Below, one piece after another: positions 11,978 through 24,160 of a stretch of 64,000 bases of DNA. Numbering within the stretch: position 1 is the stretch's first letter; each line of letters opens with the position of its first letter. Under the pieces are notes generated by a model. It ran no database searches and was not told where the DNA came from. It saw only the letters and a list, made by a program, of their open reading frames with translations. Origin of the DNA: Polyporus tsugae (Eukaryota; Basidiomycota; Agaricomycetes; Polyporales; Polyporaceae); assembly GCA_024305745.1 (NCBI GenBank), contig JAHRBS010000012.1:625001-689000 (forward strand), written 5' to 3'. The position numbers and the translations under genes were made by a program.

Positions 11978-13896
11978 ATGGCCCTACACTTCCTTAACGG
12001 CCACTTCGCCGACAGGCTGCCCACAGAACTGTGGAGCAAAGTCTTCGCAGACTTGCCTTACACCGAAATGTTGAGGTGCCAGTTGGTAAGCACCACCTCG
12101 TTGAGCTTTCTCCAACTATTATTCATGCTAACGTGTAGTTTAGGTCAGCCGCAGGTTCCGGACAATCATAGAGTCGATGCTTCGGCTATATGGGACATGG
12201 CTGAGAGCCCACGCACTCACTAACATCGAAGCTTCCCAGATCCCGCTCAAGAAGCGAAAAAAGATGCTGCTTCACTACCACCGCGCCTGGGAGAGCCTCT
12301 CCCCTGATGGGACCTTGCCGCCGGGCTCCTCGTTCCGTCCGATCTCCACTCACACCCCCGCCCGCCAACCCCCACCCCTCGTCCTCGAGAGTGGGTGGGT
12401 CGTTGTATCAGACTTCGCACGTGGGCTGACCTTCATCAAGCTCCCAACGCTTTCTAGCCTGGACGGCGACTCGCGTTGCAATACGTGGTCCGTGAAGAAG
12501 CAGCTGACTTCTTCGCAACTTCCGCCTGGGCTCATGACGTATCGACTCGACCCATCGCAAGACCTCCTCATCTGTCTTGCCATGAGCGATCCGGAACGGG
12601 ATCCGTACGTTTCTCGGCCACAATGCGATACAATCATGTAACTCACTTGTGGAGGTTCTCTAGGGACATTTTCGCGCTATCCATGTCCACCGGACAGCCA
12701 CATCCACTGGCCGAACAGCACACGTTCGAATCGGGAATCGAGGAATCGGATGAGGTCAACAGTTTTCAAATACATCGAGACCTTGTGGCGCTCTACGCCG
12801 GTGCAGATGACGAGCGGATACTCCAGGTCTGGAACTGGAAGACCGGCGACCTGCTCTTGGTACGACGCCCAGCGTTCTAAAAGCCCTCCTGTCCTGTCCT
12901 GACGTTCTCTCTTTCTGCGCAGACCGAGGAAGGCTTCGACGCATGGGGGGATACTGTCACGTTCGTCGGCGACAGGACGCTGCTCCTCGTGCAAGAGTAC
13001 ATCCTCCACCTTTTCGTGTTTACCGAGGACAACCTCGTGCACACGTGTGACCTCTGCCTCCCGCGCTTCTGCCAGGAGGCCGGCGTGCAGCTCTGGACGA
13101 CGGTGTCCCAGCCGTTAAGCAACGCCCCCGAGCCCGGCCGCGCGTTCACGACGGACCCGGACCAGAGCGTCGTCGTGATCAACATGGCCCGCGCCGTGCC
13201 CGGCACCGACACGAAGTGCTCCCTCCTCCTCGCCATCCGCGTCGCCGGGCTCCTCGAACAAGTCCGCGTGCTGCTCGAGCATATCCACAAGCACGACTCG
13301 GACGCCGAGCCCCCGACCCCGACGTCCTTCGAGTACCGCGTGCCCTGGACGCAGTGGGGCCCGCAGAACACCCGCTTCGTCACGGTCCCGGAGACGTGGG
13401 AGGCCCCCTCGACGTTCGGCCGGCGCTGCGCCCTCTCGTACTACAACGCCGACGGCGTGCCCGAGCTCGCGCTGTTCGACTTCGGGCTGGACGCGGAGAA
13501 GGTCACAATGGCGGCCCGGACGCACGAGCTCTCCGAGGGCTGGAGCGTCGAGGTCCTCCCTGCGCCGACGAGCCTCGACATGGGGATCTGGTTCGAGGAC
13601 GTCACCTGGGTGGACACGCAGCTTCCCTGCCGCGTGCGGAGGCGGCCCCTTCCTGGATCCCCGGACCAGAAAATCATCGCAGCCATGCTGTGGGAAGACG
13701 GGGTGATACTCAAGGTGAGGGCATCTGTGCTTAACCTCGTGCTGATATACATGTGTCGCTGAGCTTCTGCCGTCCTGTCCAGACGTCCCAGAGGAACCAA
13801 TGTGACTACTCATCCATGTCGCTGCACGCTCCGCCTCCCCCACTTCCGCCTGCATGGCCTCCGCTTCCGCCTCCCCCGACTCGTGGCGGTGCGTGA
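11978..13896 (+). CDS. F-box domain protein of unknown target
   Basis: Exons 11978-12085, 12144-12604, 12664-12859, 12923-13714 and 13783-13896 give 556 residues. The N-terminus reads like an F-box (residues about 10-50: DRLPTELWSKVFADLPYTE, then CQLVSRRFRTII), the short helix bundle that docks substrate receptors to Skp1 in SCF ubiquitin ligases. The remainder has scattered Trp-containing beta-like stretches such as ILQVWNWKTGDLL, typical of Agaricomycete F-box proteins with a degenerate propeller or no named domain. The last exon encodes a short proline-rich tail. Such genes are numerous and fast-evolving in mushrooms, so the substrate cannot be inferred. Confidence 0.85.
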
Positions 13897-14178
13897 GGGA
13901 AGGTCGCCGGCCTGTTCCACAACTTCTCTTTCAGCTGCCGATTGAAATGGACGCTTCACGACTTGGACGGTCATTCGTTACACGTCCCCTAAATACTTGT
14001 TCCCTGAATTATGCCCAATTATGTCTTTCCCTACAGCCAGGACAACCTTACGATATTACTACGAACGTATGCTACCGAGATTTCGTATGCCCTATTATTA
14101 CCTATACGATGCACGAAACATGCCCAGATACGCGGGACAGAACCGAATGCGATGAAAACCGAATGTGAACAGTTCATG

Positions 14179-17100
14179 TTAGCTATCAGGGGGGCCAGAA
14201 GAAGAATCCGAAACAGACGAAGAAGACGAGGAAGCGGAATGTTGAAGGTTCCTCCCGCCCCTGACCGGAGAAGCCCGAAGGAAAAAGGTAGGCTCGTTGC
14301 CGGGACCGCGAATCGAAGTCTCGGAGCCCGTCCGAGCAACACGCTCGACAGGATGACGGGAAGGATCGGACGGCGGCTCCGAGTGAGCACGGACGGCGTC
14401 CTCGTACCGTTTCTGGTCCAGATGGTCGAAGGCAAAGGCGGTAGGCCTGCGAGGCAGGCTGGTCCGCCCGCGGCGTTTCTGCTCCTGGTCGACGATCGTG
14501 GCGAGCGCATCTCGCTCGGTGAGGGCTAGCAGGGCCTTCTCGGCGGACCCGACAAGCTTTTTCAGATTACCTACACACGTAGCGTTATTAATATCGAGTA
14601 AAGGTGGAAAGTAACAATAAGGTTGAACGCACGTTCGAGGCCGAGCATGAACAGGGTCTGGGGACAGGATGTCAGCAGGAGAATGAATGCCAAACAAGAA
14701 ACCCACGCACCTGCCTCGCATCATCATCCTGCAGGATCTCCGACTTCAGCCTCTTGCTGATGCCCTCGATCTCTCCGAGCTCGTCGAGGAGCTTCTTCAT
14801 GTCGAGCGGTACTTTCGGCCTGTCAATGTCGAGCCCGGCCTCGGCCATTCCCTCGATCTCTCCCGGGGCTCCGGAAACAAAGAAATTCATGTAATCGCGG
14901 AACGTCTTGGCATTGCGAACGATATCACAAGGGAGCAGCTCGAGCGCGCGCTGCGTCTGCTCCTGGGCTTCCCGTAGGCGCACCGCGTTGGGTTTCGTGG
15001 GATTGGAGAGGTGGCCGGGGTTTCTGCTGAGGGCGGAGAGCGGGTGCTTGACGTCCAGGAGTTGCTTGTTATTCCTGCGATAGTTCTTCACCGCCTTGTC
15101 GAAGACGCGCGAGTGGAGCGCGTTCTTGTACCGGGACGAGCCCACTTCTTGCAGGACTAGAGGAAGGCGGAGAGGTGTGGGTAATGACGCAAAAAGAGTG
15201 CAACTGAGGATGCTTACCGGAGACGAGGATCGTCAAAGTGCCGACGCCGAACAGAGACCAGAAGACGAATATGGAACGGCCCGCCGGAGTTTCGGGATAA
15301 TAGTCGCCATATCCGGTCGTAGTGAAAGCGATGAAACCTATGGAGTCTCGATTAGCTCCAACGACTCTAGCGTAGCGAAATATGTGAGTCTTACAGAAGT
15401 ATATCCCCACCCCGTATGTCCATCCTTCCGTAGCACAGAAAATGCCAGCCCCAGCCTATACGCGTGTCGAACTCAGTGAATGGAACAATGCGCGATTGGG
15501 AGGTACATACCGTCCAAAAGATAAGGAAGAGTGACCACGCAATCGTGAGCTGCGACGGCGGACATCAGCGTCTGTGCGCAGGAGTTCGAGGCTAGACGAG
15601 AGACGACACAACACACCTTCGCGTAGTACGCCCGCTTCTCCTCCTGCGCCGACGCCTCTTTCAGTTTCTCGTAGTTCCACGCCGGACGTTGCCCGGAGTC
15701 CCGCGCGAACTCCTTGAGCCACCTCGTCGTCGGATGCTTGCCCACGTCTGCGAACGAGCTGGTGTGAGATGGCCGGGGACGTGCGCTCGACGAGGGCGAG
15801 TGAGGGGGAGGGCGGTGCGGATGCTCCGCGTCCGCGTCCTCGATATACGCGCCGTGCGGGTGCACAGGCGGGTGCACATGGTGTCCCGACACCGCCAACG
15901 CGAACTTTGTGAGCATCGCGGACATGCGCCCCAGCTGCGCCTGCGTCGGCGTCTCCGGGTGTCCGACCCATCCGTTCGAGATGGCGTTGTGGAAGACGGC
16001 AGCGCGAGTTTCCTGCACAGCGGAGACAACGCCCAACGCGGTAGCCTCCTTCTGGGATGCGGATACGTGATCGATCGGGTCGGGCATGGGGGAGTGGTGC
16101 AGCTCCTCGTGGCGTGAGCCTAGGTCACAGAACATCTCAAGCGGCACGCCCGCCTCTAGCGCGGCTTCTTCGAGTTGCGCATTGCTGAGTGCCTCGACGT
16201 TGAGATGCTGCCCGCGGTGTTTAGGATGGAGCACCGAGTCCACGGTCGCCGTCCTTTTGATCTGCGTCCCCACCCTCTTGAGGAACGGCAGCTTCACGCC
16301 CGTATCGAGACCAAGGACACGGAGCGCATCCCCGCCGTCCGTCTCGGAGTCCGGTACCCAGATAGACTGCTCCTTCTCGCGGAGGCGGAATTCGACTGCA
16401 CGTCTCCAGCGGGCCTCCCACCGGCGGAAGCGACGGGCGTCGCGGCGGCGTTCACGAAGGTTGCGAACACGACGCCTGTAGCCTATTTCCAGGCCTTCTA
16501 TGATCGTCTCCCGACACATTGCGATGGCCACACCAATGGCGATGACACCGAAGGATATGAAAAGGCACGTCCAGACCCTCGCGCCCGTACTCAAAGGAAC
16601 GATATCGCCGAAACCGATAGTCTCGATCGAGACGACGGTGAAATAGAGGCCGTCGATGTAGGTGAGGTGCAGGATGATAGAGCTCAAAAATCCGCAGAAT
16701 GCGACATAGAGGAGAAGAACCATGACGATGATGACGAGTGCGCGTTGTTTCCGCGTCAAACCACTCCCTGGAGACGAAGGATGCCAGTGAGCGAACCATA
16801 ACGTACGTCCAACGTGAGCGACGGACCTCGCTTAGCAAATTCCGGCGTACGCACGAAGTCTACAATCAATAAGACATTCGCGATGCTGGATATCGCAGTG
16901 GAGCACAACGTTGACCAGAAGGCTTGACCGTACGTGAAGCCGTCGTCGAAGCGATGCCCAACACCGAAAACAGTGATGATGATGATATTGATAACGTCTA
17001 TGGCAATGTGAGCGGCCAAGAAGGAATGACTCTCGAAGGTCCACACACCGTGGGCTGTCAGGAAACAGACACAAAGCAGTGTCACGGTTTTGACCCTTTT

Positions 17101-17673
17101 CTCCAGGAACCGCAGGATGAGCATTAAATTCGCGATGGCGACGCAGGCCATAGAGAAGGCCACGCCAATATCCAGGATTGCAGGATTAGGCTGCGCCGCG
17201 ACAATTTGGTTGTCCTCGGTCTTGACATACCATTTCTCTGTGAGCCCTGGAATTTCGAGGAGGATAGAGAAAGGGAGTATTGTGCCCGAGACGATTGGGA
17301 TCCACCGATAGTTGGGGACATAGTTGTCTAAATCAACGAGCTCCGCATCGGAAGGCCAGACGTAGTCTTTGAACCTTTTCAAGAAAGAGGGAGTCGACTG
17401 AGATAGATCTTCGGAGGAGCTACGACCAGAGAGGGCAGTGTGGGTGACGTTCGAGTAGACACGGCGGATGCGACGATGGGGGGTATTTGATATGAGAATA
17501 TCAGGAGAAGAATTACCGTGGTCTTCGCCGTCAGCGTCGTCGTGGTCAAGATCGTCGGACTGACCCGAGTCTCTACGAACCGCCTTCTCGGGATCATAGT
17601 CGCGATTGTGGCTATGACGGCGAAGCAAGTTGCTGAATATCATTGCGGGTAGAGCGAGAGCGAAGAGCCCCAT
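14179..17673 (-). CDS. TOK-type outward-rectifier potassium channel with two pore domains
   Basis: Plasma-membrane K+ channel of the fungal eight-helix, two-pore TOK family. Nine exons on the minus strand: 17673-17049, 16997-16827, 16767-15617, 15549-15511, 15455-15395, 15337-15218, 15156-14711, 14657-14633 and 14570-14179, 1009 residues. Several hydrophobic segments span residues about 110-300. The first selectivity filter reads TIGFGD near residue 315 and the second TTGYGD near 690. Between the two pores lies an unusually long cytosolic linker of roughly 300 residues, rich in Arg near its start and His/Pro/Ser near its end; this makes the protein longer than yeast Tok1. The C-terminal tail is charged and ends in a serine-rich stretch. 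The N-terminal region has acidic Asp-rich runs. Confidence 0.93.
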
Positions 17674-18372
17674 TGTGATATGAAGTGAAAGGCGAGTGGG
17701 GGGCGATGGGTGATTAATGCTGCACGGATGGCGGATGCGGTGGTGGTCTAGAAAACTGGGCTAAGATTAAATTGTCACGAGTGCGAGAAGTCTGCGAATG
17801 CACCTCATTGGTTCCTCGTGGACTGCAGCGTAAATGAAAGAAGGCGATAACGAAGCATGTCCTGATGAAAAGGCGAAGAGGCGACGATTAGTTAGCCTAC
17901 GGGTGATCCAGGAGAGGTCATACTGTTGAAGGTCCGAGACTTATTGTTAGTGGGACTCCACACTGTCATCCGTGTGATTTCGGAGCTAACGTACCACACT
18001 GTGGGCAGGAAGGCAGTAGGCAGATTGCGGCAGTTCTGGCGTAGGGTCAGAGTAGATGGTGGTGGAGAGCAGAGGGTGTTCGACTGACTATCGAGAGATG
18101 GATATGGATTCTCACTCGTCACACTGTTTCCTCCCCCACAACGTCACCGCCGTCATTTCCTCCCTCTCCTTGTCTGTCACAGTCCTCTGGCCTGTCAGTG
18201 TGGGAATGGGGAGATGAGGATTTGCGTGGTCGAGATCTGAGAAGAGACTAGTCCTGCACCAGTGGAGACAACACAGGGGACTCCAGGCCACGGAACCCAA
18301 AAAGGTTGTTGAGCGCTTGAGCACTTGCCCTCCCTCTCTCCCCCGTACGTGCCAGTGTCCCCAACCACAATA
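17674..18372. other. divergent intergenic region between TOK channel and URA5
   Basis: About 700 bp between the start codons of the minus-strand potassium channel gene and plus-strand URA5. It must contain both promoters. I see no coding frame, repeat or structural RNA here. Confidence 0.5.
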
Positions 18373-19190
18373 ATGTCTCTCGACAAATACCAGACAGAGC
18401 TCATCGAGCACAGCATGGCCGCAGGGGCCCTCAAGTTTGGCACTTTCACCCTCAAATCTGGCCGGTCCGTCTCTTCCCCAACGCCGATCTCCTGCTGAAC
18501 GAGCTCTGAATCTTGCATCACCCTGCTTTTAATCCCGTGCACTCGTACGCACATGCACAAACCACATCCGCGCATCCTTCCTCCGTGTCCAGCTCCTCGC
18601 CCTACTTCTTCAACGCCGGACTCCTCGCCTCAGGGCCCGTGCTCGACACCCTCTGCTCCGCATACGCCGCGACGATCGCCCACGCGCTCAAGTCCACGCC
18701 CGGCCTTCCCGAGTTCGACGTCCTCTTCGGCCCGGCGTACAAGGGCATCCCCTTCGCCGCCGGCACCGCCCTCCTCCTCCACCGCGACCACCAGATCGAC
18801 GTCGGGTTCGCGTACGACCGGAAGGAGGCCAAGGACCACGGCGAGGGCGGCATCACCGTCGGCACACCGATCAAGGGCAAGCGCGTCCTCGTCCTCGACG
18901 ACGTCGCCACCGCCGGCACGGCTATACGCGGCGCTATCGACACCGTCAAGCGCGAGGGCGGGGAGGTCGTCGGTGCCGTGCTCATGCTCGACAGGCAGGA
19001 GGTGGGCAAGGACTCGGGCCGCAGCATGATCGCGGAGGTTGAGGAGCTTCTGGGAGGCAAGGGCCGCGTGCCGACGATCCTCAAGATGCACGATCTCATG
19101 GCGTGGCTGCAGGCGCACGGGCGCACGGAGGAGCTTGAGAGGATGCAGGCGTACTGGGAGCAGTACGGTGCGAAGGATGCCGCTGCATGA
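18373..19190 (+). CDS. URA5: orotate phosphoribosyltransferase
   Basis: Joins orotate to PRPP to make orotidine 5'-phosphate in de novo pyrimidine synthesis, in the cytosol. Two exons, 18373-18464 and 18593-19190, give 229 residues, the usual size. The start codon opens MSLDKYQTELIEHS, matching fungal homologues, and the exon junction restores KSGR followed by SPYFFNAG, the orotate-binding start of the fold. GPAYKGIP and the PRPP loop VLVLDDVATAGTA are both present and intact. The single intron is 128 bp, about twice the local norm. Confidence 0.96.
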
Positions 19191-20351
19191 GGCCCTTTTG
19201 CATGCGGGGGCCAGCGTGGTGGGTCTCAGAGCGGGAAGCGAGGATGGGAAAGGGAGACGGAAGGCTGAAGAATTAACCGAGAACTTGGAAGTCGTTTTGC
19301 TTCTGCAAACTAAGCAGACCTGTATAGTACAGCGAAGCACGAACATGCGGCTCCTTGCCCACACCGATTCTGGGGGCCTAGATCGCTGGTGGAGCGAGGT
19401 TAACTCGCAGGATCACCACACGTAACCCCCAGTACTGTAGCCAGACTCAACCTCCGCGGAGGAAACTAATACGGGTAGTGCACCACGGTGAGAAATTCCA
19501 TGGATCCACAAGCACAGCTATGCTGAGCCTTGGCCCTTAAGCTTAGGGACGAATGCAACATTCAAACCTCTACAGGCCGCGGCATTTGTCAAACAAGTGA
19601 CCGCTGTCCGCTTCCGCCATCCGATAGCAAAACTCACGCACGTATCTGCGCCCCGTTCTGTGTCCGCCCGCCCATAGACTTGACGACTAGAACACGTCCT
19701 GTCTCGATGCTGTATAAGATCCGAGGCTGCGGGATTTGTGCGTTTGGACATGTAGTAAAACGTTCATGATGCAGCATGCCTCTAGTGATCAGGTGGATGC
19801 AACGATGAAATCTGCACCAGGATGGAACCGCTAACTCGCCAGCATTTGAGGCCGATAGATCCACTGCATTGCTTTTGACGTCGCGACGGCGTTTTGCAGG
19901 CCAGAGGACGGCGTCGCGTCCAGAAACCCGATGACGCATCAACAGTCAATTAACTCGCAAACGGCGCTCTCTACACGAGAACACGGACAACGGGAAGGTC
20001 AGTCAGACCCAGACCCCAGCAGCAATTAGGGAGAGCCGGCTCACATCAATCGATCTACCGAACCATCCGCACCTGCAGCACCCAGCACCGTGACTGGCAG
20101 CAGTCGATCCCAGTGAAAACCTAGCACAGGCTCCTATGCCCTGTTAGTACTGTTCGGTAAGGAGCTACGGCAGGCTCCCCTCCGCTCCTGCCACTGAGAA
20201 CTGTACTCGTATCCTTTCATCTCAGTTCGCCGATACAGGATTAGCCGGGTAGACGGGGTTTTCACTGGGGGTCAAGAGTCAGGACAAGCAAGATGAAATC
20301 ATGCAGAGCGGGATAAATCCATGCTTACTCATCGTCAGACGACACCTTGCA
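19191..20351. other. intergenic region with a decayed copy of Derlin 3' flank
   Basis: No reading frame I can support. The part from about 19815 to 20110 resembles the 3' flank of the Derlin A gene at about 22505-22770, in the same orientation. The rest shows nothing recognisable. Confidence 0.5.
19815..20110. repeat. degenerate direct repeat of 22505-22770
   Basis: Shared islands in the same order include a block around an ATCGAACCGCTAA-like start, a GACGNNGCGACGGCG-like island, CAGAGGACGGC, CTACACGAGA and ATCAATCNATCTACCGAAC. They are separated by short gaps and substitutions. The matching segment lies just beyond the stop codon of Derlin A, so this looks like the remnant of a larger tandem duplication that once included a Derlin gene. 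Confidence 0.65.
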
Positions 20352-22225
20352 TCAGAGTCGTACCTCTCGAAGATGTTGTGCCTGCATACGAGTGTACACA
20401 GTGGGGTGGACGTAGAACCGGGAACGATCCTTCGGGGCGAACAAATCGCGCGGTAGGTTCAGTCTACATGTGTGGTCATGAAAAATCGATACGTAGAGCG
20501 AAAACATGGATGCGATAGGTTCTTACCTGGCAGCCTCCGCCGAATCACCCCGCCACTCAGAAGGGGGGCCTATTGGAATACGTCGCCGCATGGGGTTGAA
20601 CTCCATTAGCCACCACAGAGGCGCGAAGACAGCAAGCTGGTCATGCATGGGAGAGAGCGCATCCCGCACATCATGCTCCTCCTCGCTCGCCGTGGGTACA
20701 CGAGGGGCGGCGGTGTTGAAATGGTACCAGTGGGGCTGTAGTGGGCTGGGCCGCTCCACAACGATGGGGTACAGCGAGGCCGGGTCAAGACCAATGTCTC
20801 TGAGCTGCTCGGCGTCGAACTGAATACCGGTGTTTGCCCGGAAGCATTCTCGGACCATCCAGCGCAGAGGTATGCGTCCGAGATTGTGCGGTGTGCGCTT
20901 TGGAAATGCACAGCCTCCAACGTCTGTCGTGAGGGTAAAAAAAATAAGCCCATTCGCTGAACGACACACTTGGAGGCGTTGAGAATGTACCGCAGTGACT
21001 GCCAGCGAACCACACCTCCTGGACGTCCGTGCGGTCTTGGTCATTCGATGCGTCAAACTGTTTCAACCACCGCAAAAGGAGTGTCATCGAGCCCATAGGG
21101 GTCCGCGACGGCAATAGAATCAGGCTACCAAGGCTTGCCTCCTGGCGTTGTTCCACATACCTCGTAGAACTTGGGTTGCAAGCGCGCCCAGCGCTCATGT
21201 AGTGCCAGAGCCTGCCTGAACACACGAATGGAGGTGTTCGACCTTGTGAACGGAAGCGTACGAGGAATGACGTCGCCGACAGAAGAGACAGTATCCCTGT
21301 ATGCTAGATGAGAGCGGTGTTCCCAGGATGTCCTATCAAATCCATACCAGACGCCGACGAAGTCAATGTTGACCTTGATGGGATCGCACTTCTTTCGGAG
21401 CTTTGCAAATGACTTATGCCAGCGGTCGTCAACATCCCGCAAGTACAGTGAGTATGCAAACGAGGCCCAAGAGGCTTTCTCTTTCGGTAGCAGGCCGACC
21501 TAAACAGAGATAGATGAGAACACAACTCGATCCGAGTCCATGCATCCAGGATGACGGACCTTGTGAATCATTTCCACAAGAGCCCGTGCGGTGTATGCGC
21601 CACGAGAGAAGCCGAACAAGGAGATCTTGTCTCCTGGTCTAAGCAGCGTGAAGCATGTCACCCTCAGTGTGGTACGCTAATGTCGAATCCAGACTTACAA
21701 TTGCACATAAGCTTTCGGTAAGCAGCCATAACATCGGAATCGAGATTGAAGGCGAAGTCCTTGTCTAGGACTATACTGGGTTGTTCCCAGAAGTAATAAA
21801 GCGACCTGTGACTAGTGTCCATTTTTGATACTCGGGTGAATGCGCAGTCTTGAACCACTGGTGCCAAAGGTAACTCACCATTCTGAAGGGCAAGAGAAAA
21901 GGAACATCTGCTGGTTTGTGTCATCCCGGTTGCCCAGAACTTTGACGAATTCGGCGATATTCGACATCTAAAGAAAGCGACCACATCTCAGCACGGGCAT
22001 AATGGGCCAGGAATGTGCACATACGGGACCGTCATATTTACTGCCAAGGCCACTGTTTGAGTAAAAGCAAAACACCAATGTTCGCGCGGTATGGCTGGGG
22101 GGGACGACGGCGAAGTCCCCTGTGGTGCTCGTGGTGCTCGCCGTCGTCGAGGAAGAAGATCGGGAGAAGAGGGGCGAGGGTGCCGCGGAAGCAGGCTCGG
22201 TGCTGGTGCTCTGTGAGATCTTCAT
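20352..22225 (-). CDS. DUF2235 alpha/beta-hydrolase-like protein, copy A (intact)
   Basis: Belongs to the DUF2235 family, distant relatives of Tle1-type phospholipases; activity in fungi is unknown. Reading the exons by splice sites gives an unbroken frame from the start at 22225 to TGA at 20352-20354. The nucleophile-elbow block reads GDKISLFGFSRGAYTARAL, with Ser in GFSRGAY. Later family blocks follow: FVGVW joined to DTVSSVGDVIPRTLPFT, then DVQEVWFAGSHC joined to DVGG, and a C-terminal YVHPTVYTR. The N-terminal strand RTLVFCF is followed by YSNSG rather than the DGT-like motif expected. A run of serines at about 22230-22290 upstream comes from a GAG/GAA repeat, and the frame stays open upstream to 22426, so a longer start is possible. 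It points the same way as the two Derlin genes upstream of it. Confidence 0.8.
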
Positions 22226-22244
22226 CCGTGGGATGGTGGCGGAG

Positions 22245-22278
<34 letters not shown>

Positions 22279-22767
22279 AGCCTGCTTTCATGTCGTGCCT
22301 CCACCACAGGCATGCTGCATCGCGAACGTTTGACGGTATGATCAATCTAGTGTGAGACAGAGACCAATGCTTCTGGGATGTCGCGACGGGGTGCGTACTT
22401 TCTGCGCTCTTCAATATTATATTCATCCTGCGAGTAACATATTCCCCCGGCAGTCTCCCCTAGGAGACAAGAGTCGTAGGACCCCTATTGACTCCTAATT
22501 GACACCAGGATCGAACCGCTAAAAGTCGTGAGATGCACCTTCTTGCTCTTGACGCTGCGACGGCGGGCTGCTGGCAGCGCAGAGGACGGCATCTGGGAAG
22601 TCAATTGACATGTTGGTAACATTAACTATCCTACACGAGAGCGGAACAGCGAGGGACGTCAGCCAAATCCCAGCAGCAAATCGAAAAAGCAAACCTACAT
22701 CAATCAATCTACCGAACCCGTACCCGAACTCAGCGCCCAGAACCCAAAACCCAGCACCTTGCAGCAC
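22226..22767. other. spacer between DUF2235 copy A and Derlin A
   Basis: Holds the 5' region of DUF2235 copy A and the 3' flank of Derlin A. Positions about 22233-22278 are a purine-rich GAG/GAA microsatellite. The frame of DUF2235 copy A remains open through it to 22426, where it would encode polyserine. Positions about 22505-22767 are repeated in degenerate form at 19815-20110. Confidence 0.55.
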
Positions 22768-23813
22768 TCAATCCCCGAGCCTGCGTCCCGCGCCCCAATT
22801 CTTCACCCCCATGCCCCTCGCCGCATCCTCCCTCACCCGCGCCGGCGGCTCGACGTACACCCCGCCGACCACGTTCCTCCTCCGCCCGTCCTCGCCCATC
22901 AGCGAGCGCACGACCCACGGCGCGCGCGCCCACGGCCTCAGCGCGCCCGAGTCCCAGACGCCCCACCACCATATGTGGCCGACGACTGCGCCTGAGATGC
23001 TGATGGCGGCCGCGCCGGGGCCGAGGTTGAGATAGTCCATCATGGTGTAGACGTAGGGGAGGTACTTGACAGGGAGGGTGACGAGCCCCCAGAAGGACGT
23101 CTGCGCGCCAGCGGGGGCGAGCGCGCAGGAGAGGTAGATGAGCGCCATGAGGAAGGCGTGGGTGTGCGTGAAGGAGCCGAGGGGTAGGTTGAGGACCTGC
23201 AATACATATGGGGCGTGGATGAGCTGCGATGGTAATGCGGAGCTCGGGAACAGAGGGGATGACGTACGAGGATGCTCAGACCGACGAGGAAGAGTTGCCA
23301 GGCGTAGTCGGCGGAGCTGACGGGGAAGTGGTGGGATTCGATGTCGTGCGAGTTTCGACTGTGGACGAGCTCAGCACGAGTGGCACCAGGAAGGCGACGG
23401 TACGTACTAGAGCATGACGACTTCGAATATGAAGCTAATGGGTCTCATGTCTTCCACGATTCGTTAGTCAATGGCCGGCGGAAGTGAACACGAATCGCAC
23501 CTCCGATGAAGAAGCTTGTGAGCGGTCTCCATATCTAGTTGAACCACCTCGATGAGCTTCCGGTTTGAACCACGTACACAAATTTCCAGAAAATAAAAGA
23601 ACGTGTGCGGATGTTTTGGGTGGAGTTTCTGCCCAACTGCCATACCAAAGGTGAACTCACCTCACCGGTCTTGAGAACATCTTTCCCTGTAAATACAAGA
23701 CTCCAAAGCGACACAGCCTCCAGCTTGATGGACAATGTAATCGTCACCAGTGCACCACACAAGAAGCGGGTGACTGGAGGAATCTTGCGAATGTCGTCCA
23801 TTATGGTAGCCAT
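22768..23813 (-). CDS. Derlin (Der1-like) ER membrane protein, copy A
   Basis: Derlins are rhomboid-like pseudoproteases that help extract misfolded proteins from the ER for degradation. Five exons: 23813-23661, 23534-23501, 23450-23408, 23358-23268 and 23196-22768, 249 residues, the family length. The N-terminus reads MDDIRKIPPVTRFLCGAL, then IWRPLTSFFIGG, the WR motif typical of Derlins, then FIFEVVMLYRNS and SADYAWQLF. Later hydrophobic segments lie around VKYLPYVYTMMDYL and AISISGAVVGHIWWW. The C-terminus ends in a basic, glycine-rich tail without an obvious SHP box, which in animal Derlins binds p97; its absence here is read by eye only. It sits in tandem with copy B. Confidence 0.92.
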
Positions 23814-24160
23814 GCTGGGTAGTGGTTCGGTCTTGCTGGGAAGATGTGAGTGCAGCCAGTTTAAGGAAAGAATGGGTGAACCAGCTATGTCTCCAAAGCA
23901 GTGAAGGCCAGTTGGGAACGAGGGATGGTCGGCACCGCCAATGACTCGGACGGGCGCCGAATGCTGTACTTCCGAACGATATCGCGGCAATGCGAACAGC
24001 GACACGTTTCCATTGTCTGCGGTCACGCTACATATCAACTATCGTGGGCAGGCTTCCACCTATATCATAACCGTAAGAAGATCTGTCAAAGCTTCGAGCG
24101 GAGCCACAATGGCATTCACGTACCTCTTCCCAAACATCCATCTCCCTCTCGTACTTATAC
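23814..24160. other. spacer between the two tandem Derlin genes
   Basis: About 350 bp from the start codon of Derlin A to the stop codon of Derlin B. It must hold the 3' end of copy B and the promoter of copy A. No other signal was seen. Confidence 0.5.

Noticed and set aside
18112..18575. Long minus-strand frames overlapping the URA5 promoter and first exon
   Set aside because: They overlap a clear gene, have no family features and no splice structure.
22231..22280. GAG/GAA microsatellite considered as a regulatory repeat
   Set aside because: It lies in an open frame that continues into DUF2235 copy A and would simply encode a serine run; nothing else points to a regulatory role.
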